Positions 16,516-24,728 of a stretch of DNA of 64,000 nt are shown here, piece after piece. Numbering within the stretch: the stretch's first letter is position 1; each line of letters opens with the position of its first letter. The translations under genes were made by a program, and so were the position numbers. A model generated the notes under the pieces. That model did no database searches, was not told the origin of the DNA, and saw nothing but the letters and a program-made list of their open reading frames with translations. The DNA comes from AC-32 sp963821495 (GTDB lineage Bacteria > Actinomycetota > Thermoleophilia > Gaiellales > Gaiellaceae): NCBI GenBank assembly GCA_963821495.1, contig CAWGEA010000001.1, forward strand, positions 521,311-585,310. Reading direction: 5' to 3'.

Positions 16516-17210
16516 GCCCGGCCCCGGCCGCCGCGCTGCTCGCCGCGCTGGCCGCCGCCGCGCTGCTCGCAGGGCATCTTTTGTCGGTCGCCGCGATCGC
16601 AGCTGTCCTGTTCCTGATCTGCCTGCGCGGCCCCGCCGGCCGGCGCCGGCTCTACCTCGTCGGCGCACTCGGCTCCGGGCTCGCGGTCTTCCTGCTGACC
16701 CCGTTCGTGGCGACGGTCGGCTGGCACGTCATCTGGGCCGGGCCGACCGTGCCGGTGCTCGGACAGCTCGACGTGACGCGGGAGGAGCTCTACAACGGTC
16801 TCTTTCAGGGGCTGCGCCTGACGGCCGTCGCGCTGGCGTTCGCGGCGTACGCGCTGCTGCTCGACCACGACCGGCTCGTGCAGGCGGCCGGCTTCGCGCG
16901 GCGGTCGGTGCTCGCGGTGGCGCTCGCGACGCGTCTGGTGCCGACGCTCGAGCGCGACGCGGCCGGTTTCGTCGAGGCGCTGCGCGGGCGCGGGGTGGAG
17001 GTCTCGGGCACGCGTGGCCGGGGGCGCCTGCTCGCGCCGCTCCTGGCCGGGTCGCTGGAGCGGGCGCTCAACCTCGCCGAGGCGATGGAAGCGCGCGGGT
17101 ACGGCCGGCCGGGGGCGACGCGCTCGCTGCAGCCGCCCTGGGGCCTCGCCGAGCGTGCCGCGCTCGCAGGCTCTCTCGTTCTCGTCGCGATCGGAGTGCT
17201 GTGGCTCTAG
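16512..17210 (+). CDS. ecfT: ECF transporter transmembrane component EcfT (CbiQ-like)
   Basis: This 232-residue protein starts at a GTG overlapping the previous stop by four bases. It has about five hydrophobic segments and the two cytosolic coupling-helix motifs of EcfT: EALRGRGVEVSG (first A-R-G type) and AMEARGYGRPG (second). EcfT is the scaffold that joins the ATPases to the substrate-binding S component. It overlaps the ATPase gene by ten bases. Confidence 0.85.
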   Translation: MSPAPAAALLAALAAAALLAGHLLSVAAIAAVLFLICLRGPAGRRRLYLVGALGSGLAVFLLTPFVATVGWHVIWAGPTVPVLGQLDVTREELYNGLFQGLRLTAVALAFAAYALLLDHDRLVQAAGFARRSVLAVALATRLVPTLERDAAGFVEALRGRGVEVSGTRGRGRLLAPLLAGSLERALNLAEAMEARGYGRPGATRSLQPPWGLAERAALAGSLVLVAIGVLWL

Positions 17211-18511
17211 CCCGGGTCGAGCGCCTCTCGTTCTCGTACCCGGGCGGACACGAGGCCCTGCGCGACGTCTCGCTCGAGCTCCAGCCGGGGGAGGTGGTCG
17301 CGCTGCTCGGGCCCTCCGGCGGCGGGAAGTCGACCCTGCTGCGAGCGCTCGCCGGGCTCGTGCCGCACTTCCACGGCGGCCGCTTCTCGGGACGGGTCGA
17401 GGTCGCGGGTCTCGACACGCGCCGCACCCGGCCGGCCGACCTCGCCGGCACGGTCGGGACGCTCTTCCAGGACCCGGAGGACCAGGCCGTCTTCACGCGC
17501 GTGGCGGCCGAGGTCGCGTTCGGGCTCGAGAACCTCGGCACCGCCCCGGTCGAGATCGGGCCGCGCGCCGCGGCCGCGCTCGGCGCGGTGGGGGCGGGGC
17601 ACCTCGCGGAGCGCCGGGTCGCGGAGCTCTCCGGCGGCGAGCTGCAGCGCGTCTGCCTCGCGTCGGTGCTCGCCCTGCGGCCGCGGCTGCTGCTGCTCGA
17701 CGAGCCGACGTCGCAGCTCGACCCCGAGGGTGCGGAGGCGGCGATCGACCTTGCTCGGGCGAGCGGCGCCGCGGTCGTCGTCTCCGAGCAGCGTCCCGAG
17801 CGCGTGCTCGAGGCCTGCGACCGAGTCCTGTTCGTGGACGACGGACGCCTTGGCTCCGGGCTTCCAGGCGCGTGGCGGCCGCGCGAGGCGGAGCTTCCGG
17901 CCGCCGAGCCGAGCGGCCCCACGGTCTGCGCCCTCGAGGGCGTCTCGTTTGCATACGACGCGGTGCCCGCGGTGGAGGACGCGAGCTTGCGCCTCGGGCG
18001 CGGCGAGGTCGTCGCGCTGCTCGGGCCGAACGGCTCGGGCAAGACGACGCTGGCGAAGCTCGCGGTCGGCCTGCTCAAGCCGGCCGCCGGCCGCGTCGAG
18101 CGCACCGGCCGCGCCTGCTACCTGTCGCAGGCGCCCGGCCGCTACCTCGTCAAGGAGCGGGCCGACGAGGAGGTGGCGCTGGCCGTCGGCGGCGACCTCG
18201 ACTGCGCGCGTCGGGCCCTCGGCTCGGTCGGCCTGGCCGGCTTCGACGCGCGCCACCCGCGCGACCTCTCGAGCGGGGAGCGCGAACGGCTCGCGCTGGC
18301 CGCGGTGCTCGTGGCCGAGCCCGACCTGCTCGTGCTCGACGAGCCCACACGCGGAGTCGACCCACCGCGCAAGGACGAGCTCGCCGCGCTCCTGCGCTCG
18401 CAGGCTCCCGGCCGCGCGACGCTGGTGGTCACGAACGACCGCCTCTTTGCGGCGCAGGTCGCCGACCGTTGCCTCTCGAACGCCCCGGAGCGGGAGGCGG
18501 CCCTTGCCTAG
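17201..18511 (+). CDS. ecfA: ECF transporter double ATPase (fused EcfA-EcfA')
   Basis: The 436-residue protein has two complete ABC ATPase halves. The first (residues 1-225) has Walker A GPSGGGKST at about 39-47, signature LSGGELQRV and Walker B LLLLDEPTSQLD. The second (about 240-430) has Walker A GPNGSGKTT, a less usual signature LSSGERERL and Walker B LLVLDEPTRGVD. Fused ATPases of this kind power group II ECF importers. GTG start overlaps ecfT; the stop overlaps the S-component gene by eight bases. Confidence 0.92.
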   Translation: MALARVERLSFSYPGGHEALRDVSLELQPGEVVALLGPSGGGKSTLLRALAGLVPHFHGGRFSGRVEVAGLDTRRTRPADLAGTVGTLFQDPEDQAVFTRVAAEVAFGLENLGTAPVEIGPRAAAALGAVGAGHLAERRVAELSGGELQRVCLASVLALRPRLLLLDEPTSQLDPEGAEAAIDLARASGAAVVVSEQRPERVLEACDRVLFVDDGRLGSGLPGAWRPREAELPAAEPSGPTVCALEGVSFAYDAVPAVEDASLRLGRGEVVALLGPNGSGKTTLAKLAVGLLKPAAGRVERTGRACYLSQAPGRYLVKERADEEVALAVGGDLDCARRALGSVGLAGFDARHPRDLSSGERERLALAAVLVAEPDLLVLDEPTRGVDPPRKDELAALLRSQAPGRATLVVTNDRLFAAQVADRCLSNAPEREAALA

Positions 18512-19178
18512 GCTCGCCGCGCTCGGAGCGCTCGGCGCGGCGCTCGCGGCCGCCGCCTGGACGGCGTTCTCGCCCGACGATGCGGCGCTCGCGCTGCTGC
18601 TCGTCGCGGGGGCGCTCGTCGTCGCGGGCGCCGCGTGGCTCGAGAGCGGCCCCGGGTCGAGCAAGGAGCTCGTGCTCGTCGCGACCATCGCCGCGGCCGC
18701 CGCCGCGGGGCGCGTCCTGTTCGCCGCGATCCCGAACGTCCAGCCGGTGACGGTGATCGTGGTCGTCTCCGGGGTCGCGCTCGGCCCGCGGGCGGGCATG
18801 ACGGTGGGCGGGCTCGCCGCGCTCGTCTCGAACTTCTACCTCGGCCAGGGCGCCTACACGCCGTGGCAGATGCTGGCCTGGGGCGCCTGCGGGCTGCTCG
18901 GCGGCCTCGCCGCCCCGTTGCTGCGCCGCCGTGTGCCGCTCGCGCTGACCTGTTTCGCGCTCGGCTTCGCCTTCGACGCCCTGATGGACGTCTGGGAGTG
19001 GCTCAGCTTCTACCCGCACACCTGGCAGGCCTTCACCGCGCTGTACGTGCGCGGGCTCTCGTTCGACGCGGCGCACGCCAGCGGGAACCTCGTGCTCGCG
19101 CTGGTCGCGGGCCCCGAGCTGAGGCGCCTGCTGGAGCGGTACGCGCGTCGCCTGAAGGCGGAGGTCGTGTGGGCCTGA
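18504..19178 (+). CDS. ECF transporter S (substrate-binding) component, predicted cobalamin
   Basis: This 224-residue integral membrane protein starts at a TTG overlapping the ATPase gene. Six hydrophobic segments and an ECF-S-like core (AGRVLFAAIPNVQPVTVIVVVSGVALGPRAGMTVGGLAALVSNFYLGQGAYTPWQMLAWG) are visible, with the small-residue helix 1 motif AAAAAAGRVLFA. The S component decides substrate. Because the operon is under a cobalamin riboswitch and contains two transcobalamin-like proteins, cobalamin or a precursor is the best inference. It does not look like BtuM by eye. Confidence 0.8.
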   Translation: MPRLAALGALGAALAAAAWTAFSPDDAALALLLVAGALVVAGAAWLESGPGSSKELVLVATIAAAAAAGRVLFAAIPNVQPVTVIVVVSGVALGPRAGMTVGGLAALVSNFYLGQGAYTPWQMLAWGACGLLGGLAAPLLRRRVPLALTCFALGFAFDALMDVWEWLSFYPHTWQAFTALYVRGLSFDAAHASGNLVLALVAGPELRRLLERYARRLKAEVVWA

Positions 19179-19972
19179 GGCTGCTGCTCGCAACGGCTGT
19201 GGCCGCGACGCCGGCCGGGTTCCTGCACGCCCACCAGGCGCCGAGCGGTGGCTTCGCCGAGCCCGGCGGCTCGCCGGGGCCGCTGCTGACCGCGTGGGCG
19301 GCGCTCGGCCTGCGCGCATCGGGCGCGGCGACGGGCGAGGCGCTCCCGTACCTCGTCTCGCACGAGGACAGCCTGCCGGAGCTCACCGACGCCGAGCTCG
19401 TGGCGCTCGCGGAGAGCGCGCTCGGCCGCCGGCCGGCGGGCCTCCTCGCCCGCATCCGCGCCGCACAGCGTTCGAACGGACGCATCGGCCCGAGCGTCAA
19501 CTCGACGATCTGGGGGATCCTCGCCCTGCGCCAGGCCGGCCAGCGCGCACCGCGCGCCGCGGTGCGCTTCGTGCTCCGCCGGCAGGCGCGCAACGGCGGC
19601 TGGGCCTGGTACGCCGGTGGGCAGCCCGACTCCAACGACACGGCGGCCGCGATCCAGGCGCTGCGCGCGGCAGGGGTGACGGGCGCGCCGGTGCGCCGCG
19701 GCCTCGCTTACCTCCGGCGGCTCCGCAACCGCGACGGCGGCTTCGAGCTTACTCCAGGCCGCGGCTCCGACGCCCAGTCGACGGCGTGGGCGGTGCAGGC
19801 CTTCCTCGCCGCGCGCCGGACGGTGCCGCAGGGCGCACTCGCCTACCTGAGGCGCCTGCGCCGGTCCGACGGCAGCTTCCGCTACTCGCGCGCGTACGTG
19901 ACCACGCCGGTCTGGGTCACGGCGCAGGTGCTGCCCGCGCTGGCGCGCAGGCCGTTCCCGCTCAGGCCCTGA
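19169..19972 (+). CDS. Exported alpha/alpha-toroid (prenyltransferase/squalene-cyclase-like repeat) protein
   Basis: The 267-residue protein starts at a GTG overlapping the S-component gene by ten bases. After a short hydrophobic N-terminus it contains about five helical repeats, each with a G-G-F/W-type turn: PSGGFAEP, SNGRIGPS, RNGGWAWY, RDGGFELT and SDGSFRYS. This is the alpha/alpha barrel of terpene cyclases, complement C3d and the N-terminal domain of intrinsic factor/transcobalamin. The aspartate motifs of real cyclases or prenyltransferases are not seen. In this operon a cobalamin-binding role alongside the DUF4430 proteins is likely. Confidence 0.75.
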   Translation: MGLRLLLATAVAATPAGFLHAHQAPSGGFAEPGGSPGPLLTAWAALGLRASGAATGEALPYLVSHEDSLPELTDAELVALAESALGRRPAGLLARIRAAQRSNGRIGPSVNSTIWGILALRQAGQRAPRAAVRFVLRRQARNGGWAWYAGGQPDSNDTAAAIQALRAAGVTGAPVRRGLAYLRRLRNRDGGFELTPGRGSDAQSTAWAVQAFLAARRTVPQGALAYLRRLRRSDGSFRYSRAYVTTPVWVTAQVLPALARRPFPLRP

Positions 19973-19977
19973 GCTCC

Positions 19978-20111
19978 CGCGCGCGGCGGGGACGAGTCGA
20001 GCAGGTGGCGCAGGCCGCGCTCGCTGTGCATCGCATCGGGCGGCAGCTCGCGCGCCAGATGCCGGCGACCTCGCGCAGGTCGCCGTCGCGCAGGTCTCGA
20101 CTCGCGCTCAT
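19978..20111 (-). pseudogene. Fragment of a GNAT acetyltransferase N-terminus
   Basis: An ATG at 20111 overlaps the stop of the GNAT gene at 20108 (ATGA). The frame reads SRDLRDGDLREVAGIWRASCRP and then, after a one-base frame change, DAMHSERGLRHLLDSSPPR, a typical GNAT N-terminal pattern. It ends within about 45 residues, against the end of the B12 operon. The rest of the acetyltransferase is missing. Confidence 0.4.
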
Positions 20112-21028
20112 CCGCGCTCGCCGAGCCGGAGCACCCACGAGACCTGGTCGTAGAGGCGGCGGTAGCCCAGCCGTCGGTTGACCTCGAGCATGCCCGCGTT
20201 CGCGTCGTCGTTCTCGGTCACGATCCGCTCGTAGCCGTTCGCGGCGGCCCACCGGGCCGCGGCTGCCTTGACCGCCAGGGCGAGACCGCGGCGGCGGAAG
20301 CCCGGCAGCGTCGCCGTCATCAGGTTGTACGCGAGACGGCGCGCCGGGTCGACGGTCAGGAACGCGAGCGCGACCGCGCGGCCGTCTCCGAGCGCGACGA
20401 CGCTGCCCTCGTCCGACAGCACCGGCGAGCCGTAGTCGTCCCGGCGCCAGTTCTCGAGTGAGAGCTCCGTCTCGGGCTCGTCGCCGGGCATGTCGATCTC
20501 GCCGGCGGCGCAGATCTCGTAGAGGTCGCGCTCCCGGTCGCGCGCCTCGCGCAACGGCACGAGCCGGAACCCGTCGGGCACGCGCGGCTCCGGCACGTCG
20601 CCCTCGCCGAGCTCGAGGCTGGAGACGCGATCGAGGCCGTCGGGCTCGAAGCCCCGCCGCTCGAGGAACCGCGTCCCGTCGGGGTCGTCGTCGACCCAGG
20701 TGCGCAGCCGCCAGGCGCCCAGCGAGCGCAGGTACTCCGAGACGTGCGCGTAAAGCTCGCCGCCGATCCCGCGGCCGCGGCAATCCGGGTGCACGCCGAT
20801 CCAGAAGCGACCCTTGCCCGGCGTCGGCACCGACCACTCGAATCCCGCGTTCGCCGTCGCCGCCACCTCGCCGCCGTCCTCGACGACCCACGACCGCAGG
20901 CGCTCCCGCTCGATCCCGCGGGTCGCGCGTGCCCAGACGACCTCGGGCGTCACGACGAGGTGCGGGTTGAGCACCACCGCGAGCCGGGCGACGGCCGCGG
21001 CGTCCTCCCGTCGCAGCTCGCGGATCAC
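20108..21028 (-). CDS. GNAT family N-acetyltransferase, two GNAT-like halves
   Basis: This 306-residue protein contains two GNAT-like halves. The first (about 1-150) has the acetyl-CoA loop GVHPDCRGRGIGGELYAHV. The second (about 160-306) has TATLPGFRRRGLALAVKAAAARWAAANG and ends with NRRLGYRRLYDQVSWVL. GTG start at 21028 overlaps the end of the upstream AlkZ-related gene by four bases, so the two form a minus-strand operon. Acceptor unknown. Confidence 0.8.
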   Translation of the reverse strand: MIRELRREDAAAVARLAVVLNPHLVVTPEVVWARATRGIERERLRSWVVEDGGEVAATANAGFEWSVPTPGKGRFWIGVHPDCRGRGIGGELYAHVSEYLRSLGAWRLRTWVDDDPDGTRFLERRGFEPDGLDRVSSLELGEGDVPEPRVPDGFRLVPLREARDRERDLYEICAAGEIDMPGDEPETELSLENWRRDDYGSPVLSDEGSVVALGDGRAVALAFLTVDPARRLAYNLMTATLPGFRRRGLALAVKAAAARWAAANGYERIVTENDDANAGMLEVNRRLGYRRLYDQVSWVLRLGERG

Positions 21029-21765
21029 GCGGCCAGCCAGCCCTGCTCGGGCCGCAGGAGTCGCCCGCTCGTGACGAGGCCTTCCAGCAGGGCCGCCGGG
21101 CAGGGCCACGGGAACCAGCGCGGAACCTCCGGCTCCGGCGCAACGACCGCCGCCCGCACCGCGGCGACGAGCAGCTCGTCGAGCCCACCGTCCTGCGCCG
21201 GCTCGAGGAGCACCTGGTTCCAGCGCGAGAGCACGCTCGTGTGCCGGTGCGGGTCCTCGTAGACGACGCTGCGGGAGACGAGCGCGCCGCAGCGCTCGAG
21301 CGGCGTCCGCAGCCGCCGCAGCTCCTTCGGCGAGAGGCCGAGCTCGAGCTGCAGGTCCTCGAGCTCGGACGGCCCAGCCTCGGCGAGGTGCCGCAGCAGC
21401 CGGTCGTCCTGCAGACGCGAGAGCTCGGCGCGGCAGAGCGGGTCGAGCAGCCGTGCGACCGCCTCCGTCACGAGCAGGCTCTTGCCGCGGTGGACGGCGA
21501 GCGTCAGGTGGCCGCGCGCGCCGAGCTCGCCGAACCAGGGGAACTTCGTCCGCGGCCACTGCCCGAAGCCCGGCTTGCCCGGCGCGTACGGCTCCTCGTG
21601 GCAGGCCCCGAACAGGCTCGGCAGCGCGCAGTCGGCCGTGCGCGTCAGCAGCCCACGGTCGAGCAGGAACGCTTCGGCGTCGTCGAGGGAGGCGAGCGCC
21701 CGGTCCGGCGTCAGGCGGCACTCGTAGGCTCGGCGCTCGCGCAGTTCGTCCAGGGTTGCGGCCAT
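21025..21765 (-). CDS. AlkZ-related winged-helix protein
   Basis: The 246-residue protein starts at an ATG (21765). Landmarks are AEAFLLDRGLLTRTADCALPSLFGACHEE near the N-terminus, KFPWFGELGARGHLTLAVHRGKSLLV, then a winged-helix stretch (LDLQ-type helix, LGLSPKELRRLRTPLERCGALVSRSVVYEDPHRHTSVLSRW). This looks like the AlkZ-related actinobacterial family distantly tied to the AlkZ/YcaQ DNA glycosylases. No catalytic residues are assigned, and the function is inferred from family only. Confidence 0.55.
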   Translation of the reverse strand: MAATLDELRERRAYECRLTPDRALASLDDAEAFLLDRGLLTRTADCALPSLFGACHEEPYAPGKPGFGQWPRTKFPWFGELGARGHLTLAVHRGKSLLVTEAVARLLDPLCRAELSRLQDDRLLRHLAEAGPSELEDLQLELGLSPKELRRLRTPLERCGALVSRSVVYEDPHRHTSVLSRWNQVLLEPAQDGGLDELLVAAVRAAVVAPEPEVPRWFPWPCPAALLEGLVTSGRLLRPEQGWLAA

Positions 21766-21834
21766 CGGCCTGGATTGTCGCCGGCCACGCGCCCGAATCG
21801 CTGATACCGTGGTTGGCGGTCGCCCGATGCGGGC

Positions 21835-22869
21835 ATGTCGCGTGGCCTGATCGCGATGCGACCAACCCCTCCGTTTACGCGTGCGTGCGTCTCCCCCGTC
21901 CAGGGGTTGGCGCTGCGGCGACGAATTGCCGATGCCGTGGAGGTGATGGGGCGCCGCAACCTGTTGGTCGGTCTCGTGCTGGTCTCCGGTGCGGGGATCG
22001 CGCTGCTCGTCGCGCGAACCGGAACCAAGGTCTTCCAGGCCGCGGCGACTCCGGACTGGCGCTTCCTGCTCGCGGGCCTCGCGATCTGCGCCGCCGTGCA
22101 GCCCCTGCGCGCGCTCGCCTGGACGTCGACCGTGCGCTCGCCCGTCGGCTTCCGCGCGATGTATGCCGCTAGCTCCGTCGGCTCGTTCCTCGACACCGTC
22201 CTGCCGGGGCGAATGGGCGAGGCTTCGAAGGTCGCGGTGCTGAAAGTCGCGGCCGGCCCGCGCTGGCCCGGCTTCTCGCGCGCGGGTGGGAGCCTGCTCT
22301 GCGCACACCTGCTGGAGATGGTCGCCTTCGTGCTCGTCGGCGCCGCCTCCGCGTTCTTCCTGCCGGTGCCGGGCTGGGCGAAGATCACGATGCTCGTCGG
22401 CCTGCCGGCCGCCGCCGGCGGTCTCGTGCTCGTCTCGGTGCTGCACCGGCACGTGAGCCACCGGCTGCCACACAGCATCGGCGCGTTCCTCGCGGGGGCC
22501 GCCGCCCCGAAGCGCGTGATGCTCTCGGCCGGCCTGATCCTCGTCCTGACCTGGGTCGCGCGCTGGTTCGGCGTCCTCTTCCTGCTGCACGCGGTCGGCG
22601 TCCACGTCGGCGTCGGTTCGGCGCTGCTCTACATGGTCGTCACCGGCCTCGCGAACACGATGCCGTTCCTGCCCGGCAACGTCGGCCTCTACCAGGGCGC
22701 CGCGCTCGGCGCGCTGGCGATGGCCGGCCACGGCGGCACCTCCGCAGCGGCGGCCTCCGTCTTCACGCCCGCGGCCGGCAGTCTCGCGACGGCGCTCGCG
22801 GCGATGATCGGCCTCGCCTTCTACGGCCGCCGCCTCGGCGACCTGCGCCGCGCAGCCGTCCGCTTCTAG
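21835..22869 (+). CDS. Flippase-like membrane protein (lysylphosphatidylglycerol synthase TM-region/UPF0104 family)
   Basis: Up to 344 residues with about eight hydrophobic segments. The family core is seen in RALAWTSTVRSPVGFRAMYAASSVGSFLDTVLPGRMGEASKVAVLK and NTMPFLPGNVGLYQGAALGALAMAG. Such proteins share the membrane domain of MprF and AglD and are thought to move or modify envelope lipids. The first 37 residues are not membrane-like; the ATG at 21946 (GRRNLLVGLVLVS) is a plausible shorter start. It converges on the cupin gene, with overlapping stop codons. Confidence 0.75.
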   Translation: MSRGLIAMRPTPPFTRACVSPVQGLALRRRIADAVEVMGRRNLLVGLVLVSGAGIALLVARTGTKVFQAAATPDWRFLLAGLAICAAVQPLRALAWTSTVRSPVGFRAMYAASSVGSFLDTVLPGRMGEASKVAVLKVAAGPRWPGFSRAGGSLLCAHLLEMVAFVLVGAASAFFLPVPGWAKITMLVGLPAAAGGLVLVSVLHRHVSHRLPHSIGAFLAGAAAPKRVMLSAGLILVLTWVARWFGVLFLLHAVGVHVGVGSALLYMVVTGLANTMPFLPGNVGLYQGAALGALAMAGHGGTSAAAASVFTPAAGSLATALAAMIGLAFYGRRLGDLRRAAVRF

Positions 22870-23228
22870 CCGAGCTTCGACGGATCGGCGAGCCGGCCGT
22901 CGCGGCCGACGTAGCCGTCCTTCGCGCCGACGACGACCATTACGAGCGGCTCCTCGCCGACGCTCGTGATCTGGCGCGGCGTCGTCGACTCGACGTGGCA
23001 GAGCCCGCCCGGCCCCACGTCGCGCGCCTCGCCGGGCAGAGCGAACCGCGCCCGACCCGCATGCACGAAGTAGAGCTCATCCTGCTCTTCGTGCCAATGC
23101 GGCCGCGCGACGACCCCCGGCTCGAGCACGAGCACGTTGACGCCGAAGGCCGTGACGCCGAGCTCCTGCCGGACCTTGCGGAAGACGCCGTCCCCCATCT
23201 CGTCGATCGATCCGAACGTGTAGCCCAC
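22866..23228 (-). CDS. Single-domain cupin protein
   Basis: About 120 residues with the two cupin motifs: VLEPGVVARPHWHEEQDELYFVHAGRARFAL (metal-binding His, His and Glu) and GPGGLCHVESTTPRQITS. I chose the GTG at 23228 (GYTFGSIDEMG); a TTG lies six codons further upstream. Cupins of this size include isomerases, dioxygenases and binding proteins, and no specific role can be read. Confidence 0.8.
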   Translation of the reverse strand: MGYTFGSIDEMGDGVFRKVRQELGVTAFGVNVLVLEPGVVARPHWHEEQDELYFVHAGRARFALPGEARDVGPGGLCHVESTTPRQITSVGEEPLVMVVVGAKDGYVGRDGRLADPSKLG

Positions 23229-23265
23229 CGCGGGAGACGCTAGCAACGCCTATCGTCGGGCCGAG

Positions 23266-23823
23266 ATGGCCAAGCTGATCTACTCCGCGCTCAGCTCCCT
23301 CGACGGCTACGTGGCGGACGAGAATGGCAAGTTCGACTGGGCGGAGCCGAGCGAAGAGGTGCACGCCTTCGTCAACGACCTCGAGCGGCCGGTCGGGACC
23401 TACCTCTACGGGCGGCGCCTGTACGAGGTGATGCTCGCCTGGGAGACCCTGCCCGACCTCGCCGAGCAGCCCGCCGTGATCCGGGACTTCGCCGAGATCT
23501 GGCGGGCGGCCGACAAGATCGTCTACTCGAGGTCGCTGGAGAGCGTGTCGAGTGCGCGGACGCGGATCGAGCGCGAGTTCGACCTCGAAGTCGTGCGGCG
23601 GTTGAAGGAAGGTGCGGAGCACGACCTCGGTGTCGGCGGTCCAGAGCTCGCGGCGCAGGCGATCGAGGGCGGGCTGGTCGACGAGTACCGCCTGTTCTTC
23701 GCGCCCGTCATCGTCGGCGGTGGCAAACGAGCCCTTCCCGACGGTGTGCGCGTGAGGATCGAGCTGGTGGAGGAACGCCGCTTCGGCAACGGCACGGTCT
23801 ACCTCCGCTACCGGACCAGGTAG
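23266..23823 (+). CDS. RibD C-terminal / dihydrofolate reductase-like protein
   Basis: This 185-residue protein shows the RibD-C/DHFR-like fold: IYSALSSLDGYVADENGKFDWAEP at the N-terminus, TYLYGRRLYEVM, a KIVYSRSLESV strand, HDLGVGGPELAAQAIEGGLVDEYRLFFAPVIVGGGKRALPD and a final GTVYLRYR strand. It should bind NADPH; homologues are mostly uncharacterised reductases. ATG start; it converges with the dehydrogenase gene. Confidence 0.85.
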   Translation: MAKLIYSALSSLDGYVADENGKFDWAEPSEEVHAFVNDLERPVGTYLYGRRLYEVMLAWETLPDLAEQPAVIRDFAEIWRAADKIVYSRSLESVSSARTRIEREFDLEVVRRLKEGAEHDLGVGGPELAAQAIEGGLVDEYRLFFAPVIVGGGKRALPDGVRVRIELVEERRFGNGTVYLRYRTR

Positions 23824-23828
23824 TCGAG

Positions 23829-24728
23829 CTATCCGGCAACCGGCGTGAGCGGTGGGTCGCCGCGCTCGACCGCCAGCAGGTTGTCGACCGCGAGCCGCGT
23901 CATCGCCTCGCGCGTCTGCCGGGTCGCGCTGCCGAGGTGGGGGGTGAGGACGACGTTGGGGAGCTCGAGCAGCTGCGGTGGCACCCGCGGCTCGTTCACG
24001 AAGACGTCGAGCCCGGCGCGGATGCGGCCCGAGACGAGCTCCGCGACGAGTGCGCTCTCGTCGACGATCTCGCCACGTGCGGTGTTGACGAGGCACGCGC
24101 CGTCGCGCAGCAGCGCGAGGCGGCGGGCGTCGACCAGGCCCTCGGTCTGCGGGGTCAGCGGCGCGTGGATCGTGACGATGTCGGACTCCTCGAAGAGGGC
24201 GTCGAGCTCGCGGTACTCGCCGAGGTCGCTCTCCGCGCGCAAGCGGCGCGTGTACAGGACGCGCAGCTCGAACCCTCGCGCACGCCGGGCGACCGCGCTG
24301 CCGATGCGGCCGAGGCCGACGATCCCGAGCGTCGAGCCCGTCAGCTCCTCCGCGCGTCCGCCCTCCGCCCACGAGGCGCTCCACCCACCGGAGCGGACGA
24401 GGCGGTCGCCCTCCACGACCTGCCGCCTCGTCGCGAGGATCAGCGCGAACGCGAGGTCGGCGGTCGCGTCGTCCAGCACGCGCGGCGTGTTCGTCACGAC
24501 CACGCCGCGCGCCGCGCAGGCGGTCACGTCGACCCGGTCGTAGCCGACGCCGTAGTTCGCCACCACGCGCAGCGCGGGGAGGAGGTCGAGCGGGACCGGC
24601 TCGTTGGCGACGAGCAGGCCCTCCACGTCTTCGCGCGCTTGGCCGAGCGCGCTCAGCGGCGCGATCTCGACGTCGTCCAGCTGGTCGAACGCAGGCCCCG
24701 GGTAGCGCCGGGTCGCGACGACCTTCAG
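23829..24728 (-). CDS. D-isomer-specific 2-hydroxyacid dehydrogenase
   Basis: The protein of about 299 residues has the family's two-domain plan. The NAD-binding motif GSTLGIVGLGRIGSAVARRARGF lies near the middle, followed by the catalytic Arg in NTARGEIVDE, the Glu in VNEPRVPPQL and the His in LTPHLGSAT. It oxidises or reduces D-2-hydroxyacids such as glycerate or glyoxylate. No ATG, GTG or TTG is in frame until a GTG at 24566, which would cut off the conserved N-terminal strand. The likely start is the CTG at 24728, which overlaps the upstream stop as CTGA. Confidence 0.85.
   Translation of the reverse strand: MKVVATRRYPGPAFDQLDDVEIAPLSALGQAREDVEGLLVANEPVPLDLLPALRVVANYGVGYDRVDVTACAARGVVVTNTPRVLDDATADLAFALILATRRQVVEGDRLVRSGGWSASWAEGGRAEELTGSTLGIVGLGRIGSAVARRARGFELRVLYTRRLRAESDLGEYRELDALFEESDIVTIHAPLTPQTEGLVDARRLALLRDGACLVNTARGEIVDESALVAELVSGRIRAGLDVFVNEPRVPPQLLELPNVVLTPHLGSATRQTREAMTRLAVDNLLAVERGDPPLTPVAG

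Noticed and set aside
19169..19972. Reading the toroid protein as a terpene cyclase or prenyltransferase enzyme
   Set aside because: The repeats fit the fold, but the catalytic Asp-rich motifs are not visible and the gene belongs to a B12-controlled transport operon.
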